Shown here piece after piece: positions 1 through 12,300 of a stretch of 64,000 nt of DNA. Below the pieces are notes generated by a model that searched no databases, was not told where the DNA came from, and saw nothing but the letters and a program-made list of their open reading frames with translations. The DNA comes from Phoebastria nigripes (lineage: Eukaryota > Chordata > Aves > Procellariiformes > Diomedeidae), in the NCBI GenBank assembly GCA_035582835.1, contig JAYKAV010002976.1, forward strand, positions 81,838 through 145,837, in the 5' to 3' direction. Positions within the stretch are counted from its first letter, which is position 1, and each line of letters opens with the position of its first letter. The translations under genes were made by a program, and so were the position numbers.

Positions 1-300
1 AAGACAGTACCAAGAAAATCTTTTATAAGAAAGGAAATAAACTCACACATTTTTCACTGTTGATTCTTCCAAAGAAACTTTAAACTTGGTTTTTTGCTTG
101 TTTAAATGGTTCATCACTTCTATTCTGTTCCAATGCAAATCTTTATCTTAACCTGCTTGTTATAACAAGCTATAACTACAGAACATTTTCAAATTAATTA
201 AAGCTATATTGTCTTGAGGCTTAAAAAGCCAGTGCAGATGTGATGTGTATATGAAAGGGAACAACAAGAGGGAGGAAGGAGGTTATGTTACTATAGGTTA
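1..300. other. Non-coding AT-rich stretch
   Basis: No open frame of note, no repeat family and no RNA gene were recognised here. It is the left flank of the solo LTR that begins at 306. Confidence 0.5.
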
Positions 301-305
301 CTTAG
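301..305. repeat. TSD, left copy (CTTAG)
   Basis: The five bases CTTAG sit directly before the LTR edge and recur directly after it at 866-870. This is the signature of retroviral integrase and fixes both LTR edges. Confidence 0.9.
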
Positions 306-434
306 TGTTGTGGTTTAAGCCGGCAGGCAGCCAAACACCACACAGCAGCTCACTCACTCTGCCCCCCCACAGTGGGATGGGGGAGAGAATCGGGAAAAAA
401 AAAAAGTAAAATTCGTGGATTGAGATAAAGGCAG

Positions 435-440
435 TTTAAT
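435..440 (-). terminator. LTR polyadenylation signal (ATTAAA)
   Basis: TTTAAT on the plus strand is ATTAAA on the element's strand, within CTATTAAACTG. The same motif and context occur in the related LTR at 42568-42573. Confidence 0.6.
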
Positions 441-460
441 AGAACAGAAAAGGAAGGAGA

Positions 461-490
<30 letters not shown>
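461..490. repeat. (ATA)n microsatellite inside the LTR
   Basis: About ten ATA triplets in a row. The related LTR at 42105 lacks this run, so it expanded in this copy or its sub-lineage. Confidence 0.9.
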
Positions 491-492
<2 letters not shown>

Positions 493-600
493 TAGAATAT
501 ACAAAATAAGTGATGCACAATGCAATTGCTCACCACCTGCCGACCAATGCCCAGCCAATCCCCGAGCAGCGATCACTGCTCCCCAGCCAACTCCCCCCCA

Positions 601-624
601 GTTTATATACTGAACATGACGTCA
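601..624 (-). promoter_or_regulatory. LTR U3 core promoter: TGACGTCA plus TATA
   Basis: The palindromic CRE/ATF site TGACGTCA lies at 617-624. A TATATAAAC box (minus strand) lies at 601-610, a few bases downstream in element orientation. The same pair is kept in the LTR at 42364-42386, which supports a conserved promoter role. Present activity is unknown. Confidence 0.65.
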
Positions 625-865
625 TATGGTATGGAATACCCCTTTGGCCAGTTTGGGTCAGCTGTCCTGGCTATGCTCCCTCCCAGCTTCTTGTGCACCT
701 GGCAGAGCATGGGAAGCTGAAAAGTCCTTGACCAGTGTAAACGCTACTTAGCAACAACTAAAACATCAGTGTGTTATCAACATTATTCTCATACTAAATC
801 CAAAACACAGCACTATACCAGCTACTAGGAAGAAAATTAACTCTATCCCAGCCGAAACCAGGACA

Positions 866-870
866 CTTAG
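866..870. repeat. TSD, right copy (CTTAG)
   Basis: Exact match to 301-305, directly abutting the LTR end. Confidence 0.9.
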
Positions 871-3800
871 CTATAAATTATTCTTAGGATTATTTGGTAG
901 TAAAAATGAGAAGTAAAAATAAGAATGTTATTGTGAAACTAGTCCCCTGCCCATCCCCACAATATTTCATATAAATAGTAACTGCTTCTCTTAGAGGAAG
1001 AAATGATGACTCATGCAGCCATCTCCTGGTAATAATGAGCTAGCTGAGTTACCAAAAAGGAATTTTATATGCAGCAACCTGAATCAGGCACTCCGTTCTA
1101 ATAAATTCAATTTTAATGAGAAAGAGAATCAGACTTTATATATGAAAGATGTTGACTCTACTCAAGATTATACTTACTGCTATGAGTATTGCCTACCATT
1201 AAAAAAGAAAATGTTCACTGTCATATATAATACCAGAAGGGGAAGTCAGGAAAGCATTAGATTAATCTTTCAGCATCAAGTATATGCTACAGGATAGAGC
1301 TGCCAGTGACTTTAAAATAATTACAGAATACACAACAGGTGGCATTAATTGAAATCAACAGGTGACTTCAATGACACCAGAATGCAACATTCTCAAAGCT
1401 CATTGTCAGAACTTTGGCCCTGATAACCTAACTAACCTGATCTAACCAATAGTAAAGTCACGTATTTAATAAGTACCCTAACACTTGTACTTTATTGATT
1501 TGAGTATGGTGTTGCTGAATCATCAATACATTCAGACAGAGGAAAATACTGGTAACTTGTCTATTCAGTTGATTTGTGCTACAAATTGTTTGTACAAGAT
1601 CAATTCAACTCAAGCAGAAACTGCCCTGCCCCAGATGATCTTACCATTCTTAACATTTTATCCTAAATTTCATACTGAACTTTTCCTCCTACCCAAGATG
1701 TCTCCGTCTATCTTGACCTGTTGGACTGTCAAGCCATCTCTGTCTATTGATGAAATTTCTGTTCTTTTCAACTGACACTCCACAGCATTTGTGTTCTTCC
1801 CTTTCTTCCAGTTTATGGTGACTACAAGTTGCTGAAGGATTATGTATATCTAGTTCAGTCTCATCACATTATGATAGAAAAATTGCTTAACATAGAGCAT
1901 ATAAGAACTTCGGTTAGCTTTGCTGAATCAGGATGATTTTAGTTAGTTCTTTTGATCTTGTTGCCTTATATTGTTTTCATAATCTTCCTTCCTCAGAGCT
2001 AAAAGCTGATGTTATTTTTGGTTATTTGGTAAATAAATGTGGTTTTATTATCTTTTTTTGTTTGTTCTACAGTACAAATGTGAGTGTTTTGCACGAACTA
2101 CCCATATATTCAAATTTCTGTTTGGAATTAGTGCTGTTCTTAAATAATTACAGTTGTAATAGAACCATTAAAAAATCTTTGTATCTGACAAAAAAAAATT
2201 TAAATCCTTTCATTAGTTGACTCCCTATTCTTCCTATGCATTTGGGTATGAAGGCTGAGGCACTGGCAGTCTACCAGACTTCTCAATGGATAATTTCCTC
2301 TAAATGATGAACTAGAGCTATTTTTACTTCTGTATTTTTATATGCTCCACTAGCTTCCTTTTTGTTATTGGTATGAGGAAGTCATTTATTGCATTGTTAT
2401 GGGATAGTCAGCTGCTTCTTTTTCTCCCTCTCTCTTTTTATATATGTCCCTCTAATCAAGAGTGTTCTAACACTGAGCCTTTAGCATCGTCGGTCAAAAT
2501 AAGAAGGGAATAACAATAATGGTCTTTGGGATCTTCCTCAGTAAGTCCAGAGCATCTAAGCTAACACTTCCATCTACTAACTTTTGTCCTACCTATGTCC
2601 TAAAGCTAGAGCAAAATACTAATAAAGCAGCCTACATCTTATCCTCAGTCACAAGTGAAATGTTATGCCCTAAAATTGTTTAACAAGCTAATTTGTCTGT
2701 TTATCTTCCATACAAGCAACTCCAGCTTTTCTTCTATATTCCCCCTCATGTTTGCAAGGATTTCCCTATAAATACCGTAAAGATACTTTTTGTCCCCCTT
2801 TAAATCCTTCATGAAAACCCTGCCTTTCTGGGAAGTCTACAAAACCCTTGATGCTGATATGCCAGAAAGTAATCCATCTTTCTAACTGGCATTATTTATT
2901 GGGTTTCTTTACTCTTCTATTTGTCATACCTTTCCACTGTCTTATGTCTTAGACTTAATTCCTAAGCACCTGGGGCAAGGATCATTTATTAACTCTGTTT
3001 GTACATCAAGTGCAACAGGGTTATGATTTATGCCAGAGCTGACAAATTAAATAAATAGCCTGTCCTTCCCCTGAGAGTCTCATAACACTGGTTTTCAGAA
3101 CATCTGTAAAACAAGTACTGGGACTGAATAAAGTGACTTGAATGGTGAGCACAAAAAATAAATTCTATGGACATTTCTCTCAAACTTGGGAATGCATGCT
3201 TTTCAACTTTGCTGATCCTCCTAAATATTTTTGTTTCGAGAAATCTTTCAACATTTTTTTTTCCCCAAACACAAAACCCTGCATAAAGTGAACATGAGTT
3301 TAGGTGCAGGAATAGAATACTAGAAACTACGGATTTATAGATTCAGGTATCTATCAATTATAAGACACACAAGCAATGTTTGTTCATTACTCTCTGGTTC
3401 TCTGGCAAGCACTTGATCAAACCTTAAAGATTCCCTTTAATCAGAAAGGAATTAAACACATCTGAAAGCCACATACATGCACACAGATTGGGTTTTTACA
3501 TTCATAAATATCTCCAAAGGGTGTTATCTATCTAAGGGTTCACATGACATATCTGTCTCATAAGGAACTACATGGTTGTGTGCATGCAAAGCAGGTACAC
3601 TTTGGCATTCCAACTTTCTGAATGTGTATTATTCCCTCTGACTCTTGAGAATAATATAAAAGAGATTTTTTAGAAATGGTTTTGATGAAACTGATGAAAA
3701 TCTGTTGCACTCTGTTCACTGATAAGAGTCAGGCAGATTCAGTCAGAAGCATTAGCCTTCTATTCTGTCACTAGAAGGCTTTGAAGTCAACCCACTTAAC

Positions 3801-6444
3801 ATTTAAAAGTTTCAGCTTGCTTGATTTGGAAAATATATATATAAGCCCTTGCCACTATTTTGTGACAGGTGACAAAGAAAAGATTATGTCCTTTCAACCT
3901 TTTGCTCCAATCCAGCTTAACTAGTGAAAAACTCCTACTGAAGAATAAAGAGTGATGGTTTTAAAAGAAAGGGGGAATAAAAGGGGGGAAAAGAGAAAAG
4001 AAAAATGAACTGTCATGGCAACTGAGAGATTAATTCAATCTGGCCCATCCTAATTATCACACTAGGGCAAATCCTAGATTTTGAGTGACTTAGTACATAA
4101 GATAGGTCAAATTGGACTTGAAAAACTATCATATTACCATTAATCTACCATAAACCTCACAGTGAATTGGCATACGGTCCCACATATCCTGTCACTTAGT
4201 AACAGAATTCAAAGGCTTCATTTTTGTCATTCTGAAAGACAGTTTTTCAAGGTGAAAGTTTTTTTTCAACTCAGTGACCAATATAAGCTTTTTATTCATG
4301 CAAGTAGACCTGCTGGTCTAAGCGTTCATAAAAGGGGAAAAAACCAAGTCATCAATTACGTAATTAAAAACATACATAACTTGACAAATATACTTGATAT
4401 TTACTACAATACTTCACTGAACAGAACATGCTCATTTCAGAAAAGTAGTAAAGTGGCACTGGTAGCTCAGACCTTTTCTCTGTAGTGGCTAGGATCACAG
4501 CTCTCATGTATGCTAAGAGAAAGCTTTCCAAAGAATCAAAGTTCCCCAAAAGGTTTATCTTCAGTAAATATGGAAACAGACTGCATACTCCTAAAATTCA
4601 AGCTTGCACACTGTATTGGCAAACATCAACTGTGGTTACAAAAGGATGCAAAAGAAAGGATTTTCAACACCATGTATATGACAAGTTGTTATTATTTCAG
4701 TACAGATGCAGTTAGTCTGATCTGTAATCACATTTAAATTGTATATGCAAATTCTGACCTCAATCAAACTACAGAAAGAATGAAGAAATAAGTAATCTGT
4801 TCCTATAAACTGTTGAATTTTCTGAAAATCTGACCCCAGGGAGATAGATTTCCTTGCTTAGTCTTCACAAAACTGAAACCACGTTCAGCCATATTATTTT
4901 TCATCATTCAACCAACTTTAAATAAATACAGTTTTCCCCTCTCAGACTGACCATGCTTGTGCAGTTGTGCTATTGAAACTGAAGAGCATATGATTAAGAA
5001 CAAAGCAAATGCAGAACATTAAGACTGTAATATTGTATTTTCCTCAGGAAGATGGAATTGTAAAAGATGGGGAATGGCAGAAAGAACAATAAATAGAATC
5101 CCTTAGAAACAGGTTTCCTTTCCCAATTGGATAGAAATCCAGTTCATAAAACTGGATAAAAATCAGACAGAAATAGATTATTACAATCTACATTTTAATA
5201 TTCTAGTTAAATTTGATTTAAGGCCATTTTCAGAAGGAACACATTTTCTGAACAGGTAGACACATCAAGGGAAAAAAAAAAGAGAATGAATTCCAACATG
5301 TATGAAAAACATGCTTTAAAACTATGTGTCAGCAGAAAAGCATTGTTACGTGGAAGAAGGAAAAGTACAAAAAAAGGATTTTTCATATCAAAGGCAGTGC
5401 TTGACAAGAGAAGGGGCATCAGCTTCCTGAAAGAAAGAACTCTTCTTCTCAATGCAGTCTGACATGAACCCCCTGGGAGAGAAAAAGAACCAAGTCAAAA
5501 GTACTGACATGACAATGGCTGATGTTCTTCAATCTTTGTTACCTGTGTTCCATACAACTTAGAGGCACAGCTTTGCACAAAACAAAAATTCTGGGGATTT
5601 AAGATTAAATCTGTCCTACTCTGCACTTTTTTAAAATGGCAGGCCTTATTCATCCTATGCTTATTTTTCTGTTTTTACTTCTGGAATAGCAACTAATGAT
5701 TTATCTTGACAGATACAAAAGATTGCTGAGGGGAAATGTCCTGCTGGCCTATGGCAAATGAAAATGATTACAGAGAGACCTAGACTGCAAGATATCACAG
5801 CAGTTAGAATACACACTGGCAGAGAGGAGGCCCACTGGCTGTAGAAAACCAGATATACCATGCAGTATTATATGGTTTGATCATGAGTACCATGATACAA
5901 GCATATGTTGTGCTTCTCAGGGAAATTATCCATAATCATCCCTCACAGATATCCATGTATATAATTTATTCTCATATGCTTGTCATTCAACTGAAGCAGT
6001 TGCTCTTCTGTCTAGACATATGAATCATTGTCATAGTCTGTAGTCAAATTACCATCATTGGGCCAGAGTTACTTTACTGTGGGATCACAACTGTTACATG
6101 ATGAAGTAGCAATGGCATTTTGCAATCACTTTGTGTTGATTTCTCACTCGCTGCTCATCTCTGTGCAGTCAGATGACTTAAGTCATTTTGTAATCATAGG
6201 CTATCCAACCACTTTAAAATGTTATCACAGTCACAAGAAATTATGTGCTATTACAGTCAATGGATATCAATACAGCACAGCTGGGATAGCTAATGGACCA
6301 GGCTTTTTCTAAAGTTAAGGCCTCTGGAATTTTCTAGCGCTGTGATCAACCAGTAATTTAGAGAATATTAATTAATTAATGCTTAGTTAATTTGCACAGA
6401 TTAATGCTAGAAACCACATATAGTATCAAAGTATATCCAGCTAT
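871..6444. other. Non-coding AT-rich stretch, no gene recognised
   Basis: Only chance-length frames (under about 110 codons) are present, and none resembles a known protein family. No complete repeat family was recognised. A pyrimidine-rich AG on the minus strand near 5470 looks like a splice acceptor, but no convincing exon follows. Confidence 0.5.
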
Positions 6445-7035
6445 TAGACCAAACCAGGTTGCTCAGGGCTTTATCCTGTCTGAAAACCTGCAGGGGTGAA
6501 GACTGTACAACTTCTCCGGGTAAACTGCTCCATTGCTTGACTGTCCTCATGGTAAAAAGATTTCTCTAAATCCACTCTAAACCTCTGTTGCTTCAACTTA
6601 TCCCCACTGTCTCTTGTCATCCAACCATACACCCCTGTGAAAAGCCTCGCTCCACCTTCTTGATCACTTCGTCATATGTGTTGGAATGCAGCTATTATGT
6701 TCCCCTGAAGCTTTCTCTTCTCCAGGCTGAACAGGGTCCTGTTCCCTCAGCTTCTCCTCACAGGCACATGCTGCAGCTTCCAACCATCTTGCTGGTCCTC
6801 TGCTGAACTCACTCCTATTGACCGACGTCCTTCTGTATTGGGAGGGCCAAAACTGGAGGTAGTATTCTAGATTTGGTCTAATAATGAGTGCTGAGTAGAG
6901 GGGGATAATCACTTCCCTAGGTGTACTGGCTACAGTCCTGTTAATACAGCCCAGGATGCTATTGGCCTTCTTTGCTACTAGGTCATACTGCCGGTTCACA
7001 TTCAGCTTCCTGCCTGTCAGGACCCCCAAGTCTCA
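6445..7035 (-). mobile_element. Old CR1 LINE fragment (minus strand)
   Basis: On the minus strand, from 7029 down to about 6850, the translation reads like the C-terminal part of CR1 ORF2: AKKANSILGCI, then STPREVIIPLYSAL, then NLEYYLQFW. The frame then slips. Further downstream in another frame come FSLEKRKLQGNIIAAFQ and, near 6560-6600, a TRDSGDKLKQQRF-like block, both typical of the CR1 ORF2 end. The fragment therefore carries at least one frameshift and stops, and it is 5'-truncated. The usual CR1 3' octamer tail was not seen, so the 3' end is eroded or deleted. It is older than the CR1 at 22064. Edges are good to about 15 bp. Confidence 0.93.
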
Positions 7036-7056
7036 TACCGTAAAAATTTTCAGCAG

Positions 7057-7071
7057 AAAAAAAAAAAAAAA
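7057..7071. repeat. A15 homopolymer
   Basis: Fifteen A residues about 20 bp beyond the truncated 5' edge of the CR1 fragment. It is probably unrelated to the CR1, because CR1 has no poly-A tail. Confidence 0.85.
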
Positions 7072-9239
7072 GTTATATGTTAATTTTACTTCACAGTTAT
7101 ATTCTACCTAACTTGTTTTAATGGTCCGTTAACTTGGCGAGACCTGACCAACATTCACTGAAACCTATCAAGTCTTGTTGCTTTCAACAGGCTTTGAATT
7201 TGGTCCTAACTACTGGTTATCATGAAGAAACCCAAAATATGTCTGTGTTCTGTGTTTTCTTCACTCTTCTGGGGTACAGATAAGCCTCTCTAGAGTGCAT
7301 GCACATATATGTGTACCTTTAAGAGCTCTAGTTCTACAACGGCCATCTACCAGGGACAGGAAAATAAAACTGCAAGATCTGCTTGGTGGATGGCACTGAA
7401 GTTTCCATTTTACTCTGAATAGAATTTTGAGCAGAGAGCAAATGAAGAACAAGGACTGCTAAAAGCAATGAAGATTGGAAGTGCTATGAATGGCCCAGGT
7501 TGCAGATCTTACTCAAGCAAAGAAGCAATGCATGATTAAGTTCCAGATAAATTTTATAAACACTAAAAGATTCCATTAATAGTTTATATTTAACAGAGGA
7601 TTAAGCATGAAACCTAAATTATCAGAGTGACTCTCTAAAAGCAGAAGAGAAGCACTGGAAGATAGAGAAATACAACATCCACAAAATTTGCACTACAGTT
7701 TACTGAAATACATAGGAATTTATATTTTTAATTAAGCCCATATCCCAGCAATGAAGGCTATGTATGAATATATACTAAAATGCAGTAATAGAATAAGGAT
7801 CAGTTAAGGAAAAGAGATATCCAGTGAACAGCAAAAGAAGTGGAAAAGGGTCAATGTATTGAAATCAAAGATTGATGTGTGTCATTATCATATAGCCTTC
7901 TAGTGCTTGTTTTCCTAGTGAGTTTAATATTGCATGTGACACAGCTATATCCCATTATACATTACAGGCACTGTAGGTTATACTGCTAAGCTTGGTTCCC
8001 TTCCATAATTATTAAATCACTTACTTGCTTTTGTTCTTTAGATTTATGTCATGCAGACCGAACTGTGCAAAATGACACCCTTGCAGTGAATCAGTAATAA
8101 GCACTGCTTTGTTTCATTGTCCAAACACAAGAAAGGACACTTGTCTGAAGAACTGCATTTGCATTTAAATACTTCTACCTTATAAAAAGCACCTTCTAGA
8201 AGTATTAATTAGGTTACAGTATTAAAATATTGTCGAGAATGTGCTTAGTTTAACAACAGCATGTCATAAGAACTGATTTAATGCAAAAACAGTACAATTA
8301 CAGAATTATGAATGTTTTATATTATTGAACACCATTCACATATAAACAACAGGTTTACATCCCATCTTTCTAAAATTTCTCTTACACAAGAGTATCACAG
8401 AAGTCTTCTGTGGAGAATTAGTAGTTATGTATTGCTTTTATAAATGGCATATGCTGCTCAGGTTATCAGTTTGAAATCAGTTCATCTGCCAGGAGTTAAA
8501 TCAAGCAAGGCTGCTAAGGTGAAAATCAATAGCAAAGAGCACAATGGAAGAAATAATACATTTATAGTTGACAGCTTCAAAGTAGTTAAAATAGCATTGG
8601 CTTGAGCTATTTACCAGGTGGGAGCTAGTGGTCTGGCACCACCCAGGCTTCTGGCTAGATTTATTCTTTTCTAGCTGATAGCCTATACTGGAAGGAAATC
8701 CCAAACCTTAAAATGTTGGCCAAGGAAAGTAGAAAAGCTGAATAACTATCAGGAGCTTACAGCTTAAACCATGTGAAAGAAACAGCTGGATAGCTAAGGA
8801 GGTACCAAATGTATACGACAGAGGTAAAAAGATTACACTTCAGTAAGAAAAAGAAAGGATTTAATATGCAATTCTTTGTTTCACCATTTTTGTACAAGAT
8901 CTATTCCATTTAGCAATTAGGTTTTTTGTTTGTTGCGATGAAAATGCTGGGTTTGAGCCATTTTATTCAGGTACTGGGAAAGTACCAAAAGTGCCTAAAG
9001 TAAAAGAGTTTACTCACTCCAAATACAATTGCAAATGTTGGATTGAAATGTTCCTTACCAGGAACACTGCAGATAGAAAATCCAGTATGTATAGAATAGG
9101 ACCACCATAGATCATGAGGTACCATGCAGAATGAGATGGTACTTCCAACTTGCCAGGCTACTAGGTACCCTAGAGGGACTTTCAATGCACAGAGGCCCTG
9201 TTTGCCCAATTCCACTATCCTGCAGGAATATATTCTGGG

Positions 9240-9335
9240 TATTTTTAAAATATTTTGTATATATTAATGTCTTCATTTATTTTATTATTTATTATTTATT
9301 TTATTGTTTTATTATTATTTATTTTATTAAAATAT
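9240..9335. repeat. AT-rich low-complexity tract
   Basis: Irregular ATTT/ATT units (TTTATTTTATTATTTATTA and similar) with almost no G or C. Confidence 0.8.
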
Positions 9336-12300
9336 CACCAGAAAGTTTGTCAGGAATTTACTAAGAAAGTTAAGAAGGGTGGACTATATCTTCCCATTAC
9401 CCAAACAGCAGAAAACGCAGAATTAAATTAATACGAAATTTAAAAGACAAAACTGGGCAAAATTAGAGTGCTGCTGCATTCCAGTTTAAGAGAAAACAAC
9501 ATTCAAAAGACAGGGGTGTGAATGGCCTCGAGGAGGGTGTGGTCTGTGGGAATATGATGAATAAGTGAATGAAATACTTGAAAATACTACAGAAGAAGGA
9601 GTACCAAGTTATTCCAAAGATGCTCAGTGCAAAGGCTTTTAAGCAGACTAATTTACAGTTTCAAAAATAGCTTCTTCAAACAAAATCAACATCATGGATT
9701 CCACATTTTGGAATCACAATACCACATCTGCTTCTCTTACATCTCACCAAAGAAAGTATGGCACGTTCAGTAAAAAGATGCATGGGACTATATAATACCT
9801 GGCAGTGACAGCAGAGCACCACTTTGTATTGTTTCTATCATAACAGACAGATGTCATTCAGCTTGTAAAGTTCCATTGTGATGTTGAACACATGCAATAT
9901 AAACAAGCATAACATTTTAAAGTTTTCTTCTTCTTAAAAAAGAAAAAAAAAAAAACAAAACCAAAAACTGTGCTTCCTCTCTCCCATCAAACAAAAAAAT
10001 ACTTTATCATGTATTGAATGAAATATCTATTTCACATATATGTACAAATATTTTCCAGCATCTTCCATGCCATGTAAGAATCATCTGAAGCCTATTATGA
10101 AGATCCCAAATGTCCTTTTAATAATTGACCACATGGGGGTGTTGTATAGTTGAGGGGGGAAAAGGGGTTTGAAAACAAGCTTTATCATCTCTTTCATGAT
10201 TAAGCTTGAAGATTAGATACAACAATTGGTACTTAAAGCTCTACATATTATAGCACTAACCTAGTAATACAGTAGGAATTAAGAAAAGGTTTACAGACCA
10301 TTTCATTGCAATGAAATGCTCTGTAACCTACAACAGCATGTGCTTACCAAGGACCCAATCTCGGTTTGGAGAGGAAACAAAAATTTGACTCCAGGATAAA
10401 TTACTAGATACTAGATTGTTAGTCTCTGGACGGTTTCATGCCTGTCTAGTATATTTGTAATGTGAAAGTGTTTCCTAATTATAAATTCCTGTTCCTTACA
10501 TATATGAAACAGAGACAGTGCAAAACTGAGTACAGCTAATCTTTCCCACTGAGCTGTGTAAATAATTACATTGTCCTTGTGCTACCAGTGAAGCTAATGG
10601 AGCAGAAAAGAGGCTGATTCTTTGCCTCCAAAATTGAGTATATCATCTGGGCAATGAAGGTTGACTCATCTGATATGCCTGTTACCTTTTGAAATACCCA
10701 ATGGCTAATATGAAAAGGGCAAAAAATGAGTTTATGTGGGACAAAAATGAAATTACTTCCCATGACTTACTAGACAGTCTAGACAGTGGTTCACAATATG
10801 CTGCACATCTGCCACCTCTAATTCATGCACAGGACTCAGTATATCACCTCCTTTACTATTCCTGTGCCTTTCAGAAGTAGGAAAGAAGTTGGGTAAATAA
10901 TGACATAAAGATGATAAAATGCCTGTCCTCCTAGTTTGGTCTGATGCGTGTCTGGCAGTAGTTCTGTATTTGTGCCAGACTACGCTGACTGAATGCTCAC
11001 TGTGTCCTGTCCATGTCTCACCCTTTTCCTGTCAAAGTATATACACATCTATCACTGAGCTTTCACAATGGGAAGGTTCAGTGTACTTTCCTCATCTATC
11101 TGATGAACGATTTCACAGTTGCCTCTTGTGAACTGGTACTTTTTCTCTGAAGCTAATCGTGAATTTATACAAAATATGAACAGTTCAGATAATGGCATGT
11201 ATTCTGCTTGCTACCTGAACATTATAATTATTATCCTCATGCAAAATTTTCCATTATTGTGTGCTGCACTCAGTAGGTTCACTGCATCTTAGAAAGTAAA
11301 AATAAAATTACCATTGTGTCTGGTGCCCATGAAATTATTCTGTGCTGTTTTATTGAATTCCAGACTGTGGCAGTTAAAATGAGAGATAAATTGATAAAAG
11401 ATGGTTCACTGTTTTTCACCTTCTGCCATTTTCCCCCATCAAAATTCTGAGCATCACATCACATCACTTTCTGACATCTCATTTGAAGGCCCATCCTGCA
11501 GTAATTTTATCCATACTGTACCTGGTAGCACAAACACAGGAATTTATTTGTGTATCCCCAAACAGCAATACAAAGCACTACTCTTAGGAACTGATGGGGC
11601 TAAACTTTGTTTAGAAAATTTGGTCTGGATACTGTCAGCCATACATGTAGAAAAAAGGAANCAGAAGGCAAGTTGAAGTCAGTAACATCTGATTATACTG
11701 GTATTATACAGAGTAAAATTTGATATGATAACTTATCATGAATTCAATTTGTTGTATGAACAATTCTGAGCAGCAAACAGCTGAAGGAGCAAGGAAAATC
11801 CTTCATCTACTTCAGGGACACTAGAACCTCCTGCTGTACGTGGTTTTGGGGAAGCAGTGGTAAGACTGGTAAAGAAATACGGTGAAAATAACAGGTGCAG
11901 AAACAGCCCAGCAACAACAGCAGACACTCTGAGAGCCTCTAGGATTATGCTTTAATTGTCTCTCCCCATGTTTTGTAACTGATTCTTCTGAGCTCCTTTT
12001 CTCTGTCCCTTTCTCCACAGTATATTCACTTCATTGCCACTCTACCACTTGATTCCATTCTTCTCCTTTTACTTTGTCATTAATGCATTTGCTTCATCCC
12101 AGCAGTCACTTTGCTTGTCAATAACACTCCTCACCCACATTACATCTGTCACACCAGTTTGGATTGTGAGCCGAGGCAAACACTGCACACTTCTGTATTT
12201 GTCCACTGCATGGTGTGGCAGTGCCTTCTCTCTGTTGGTCATCAGGCACTACCACAATCTACCTGACTAATAATAATTGTAACATACTGGGCAACTACAC

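Larger units (their letters stand above)
306..865 (-). mobile_element. Solo LTR of an endogenous retrovirus (560 bp)
   Basis: Read on the minus strand, the element opens with TGTCCTGGTTTCGGCTGGG and closes with AAACCACAACA, giving TGT...ACA ends. A perfect 5-bp TSD (CTTAG) flanks it. It contains a cyclic-AMP-type TGACGTCA, a TATA box and an ATTAAA polyadenylation signal in the expected U3-to-R order. It is clearly the same family as the LTR at 42105-42702 and the partial LTR at 45836-46024: the same opening, the same TGACGTCA/TATA block, and the same pre-end block ending in CCACAACA. No internal retroviral sequence is attached, so it is a solo LTR left by LTR-LTR recombination. The primer-binding site next to the related copy at 46033 suggests a lysine-tRNA-primed retrovirus. 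Short frames inside it are not genes. Confidence 0.95.

Noticed and set aside
5207..5452. Minus frame preceded by a good pyrimidine tract and AG
   Set aside because: The translation is F/L-rich without family resemblance, and no donor was found in a sensible place.
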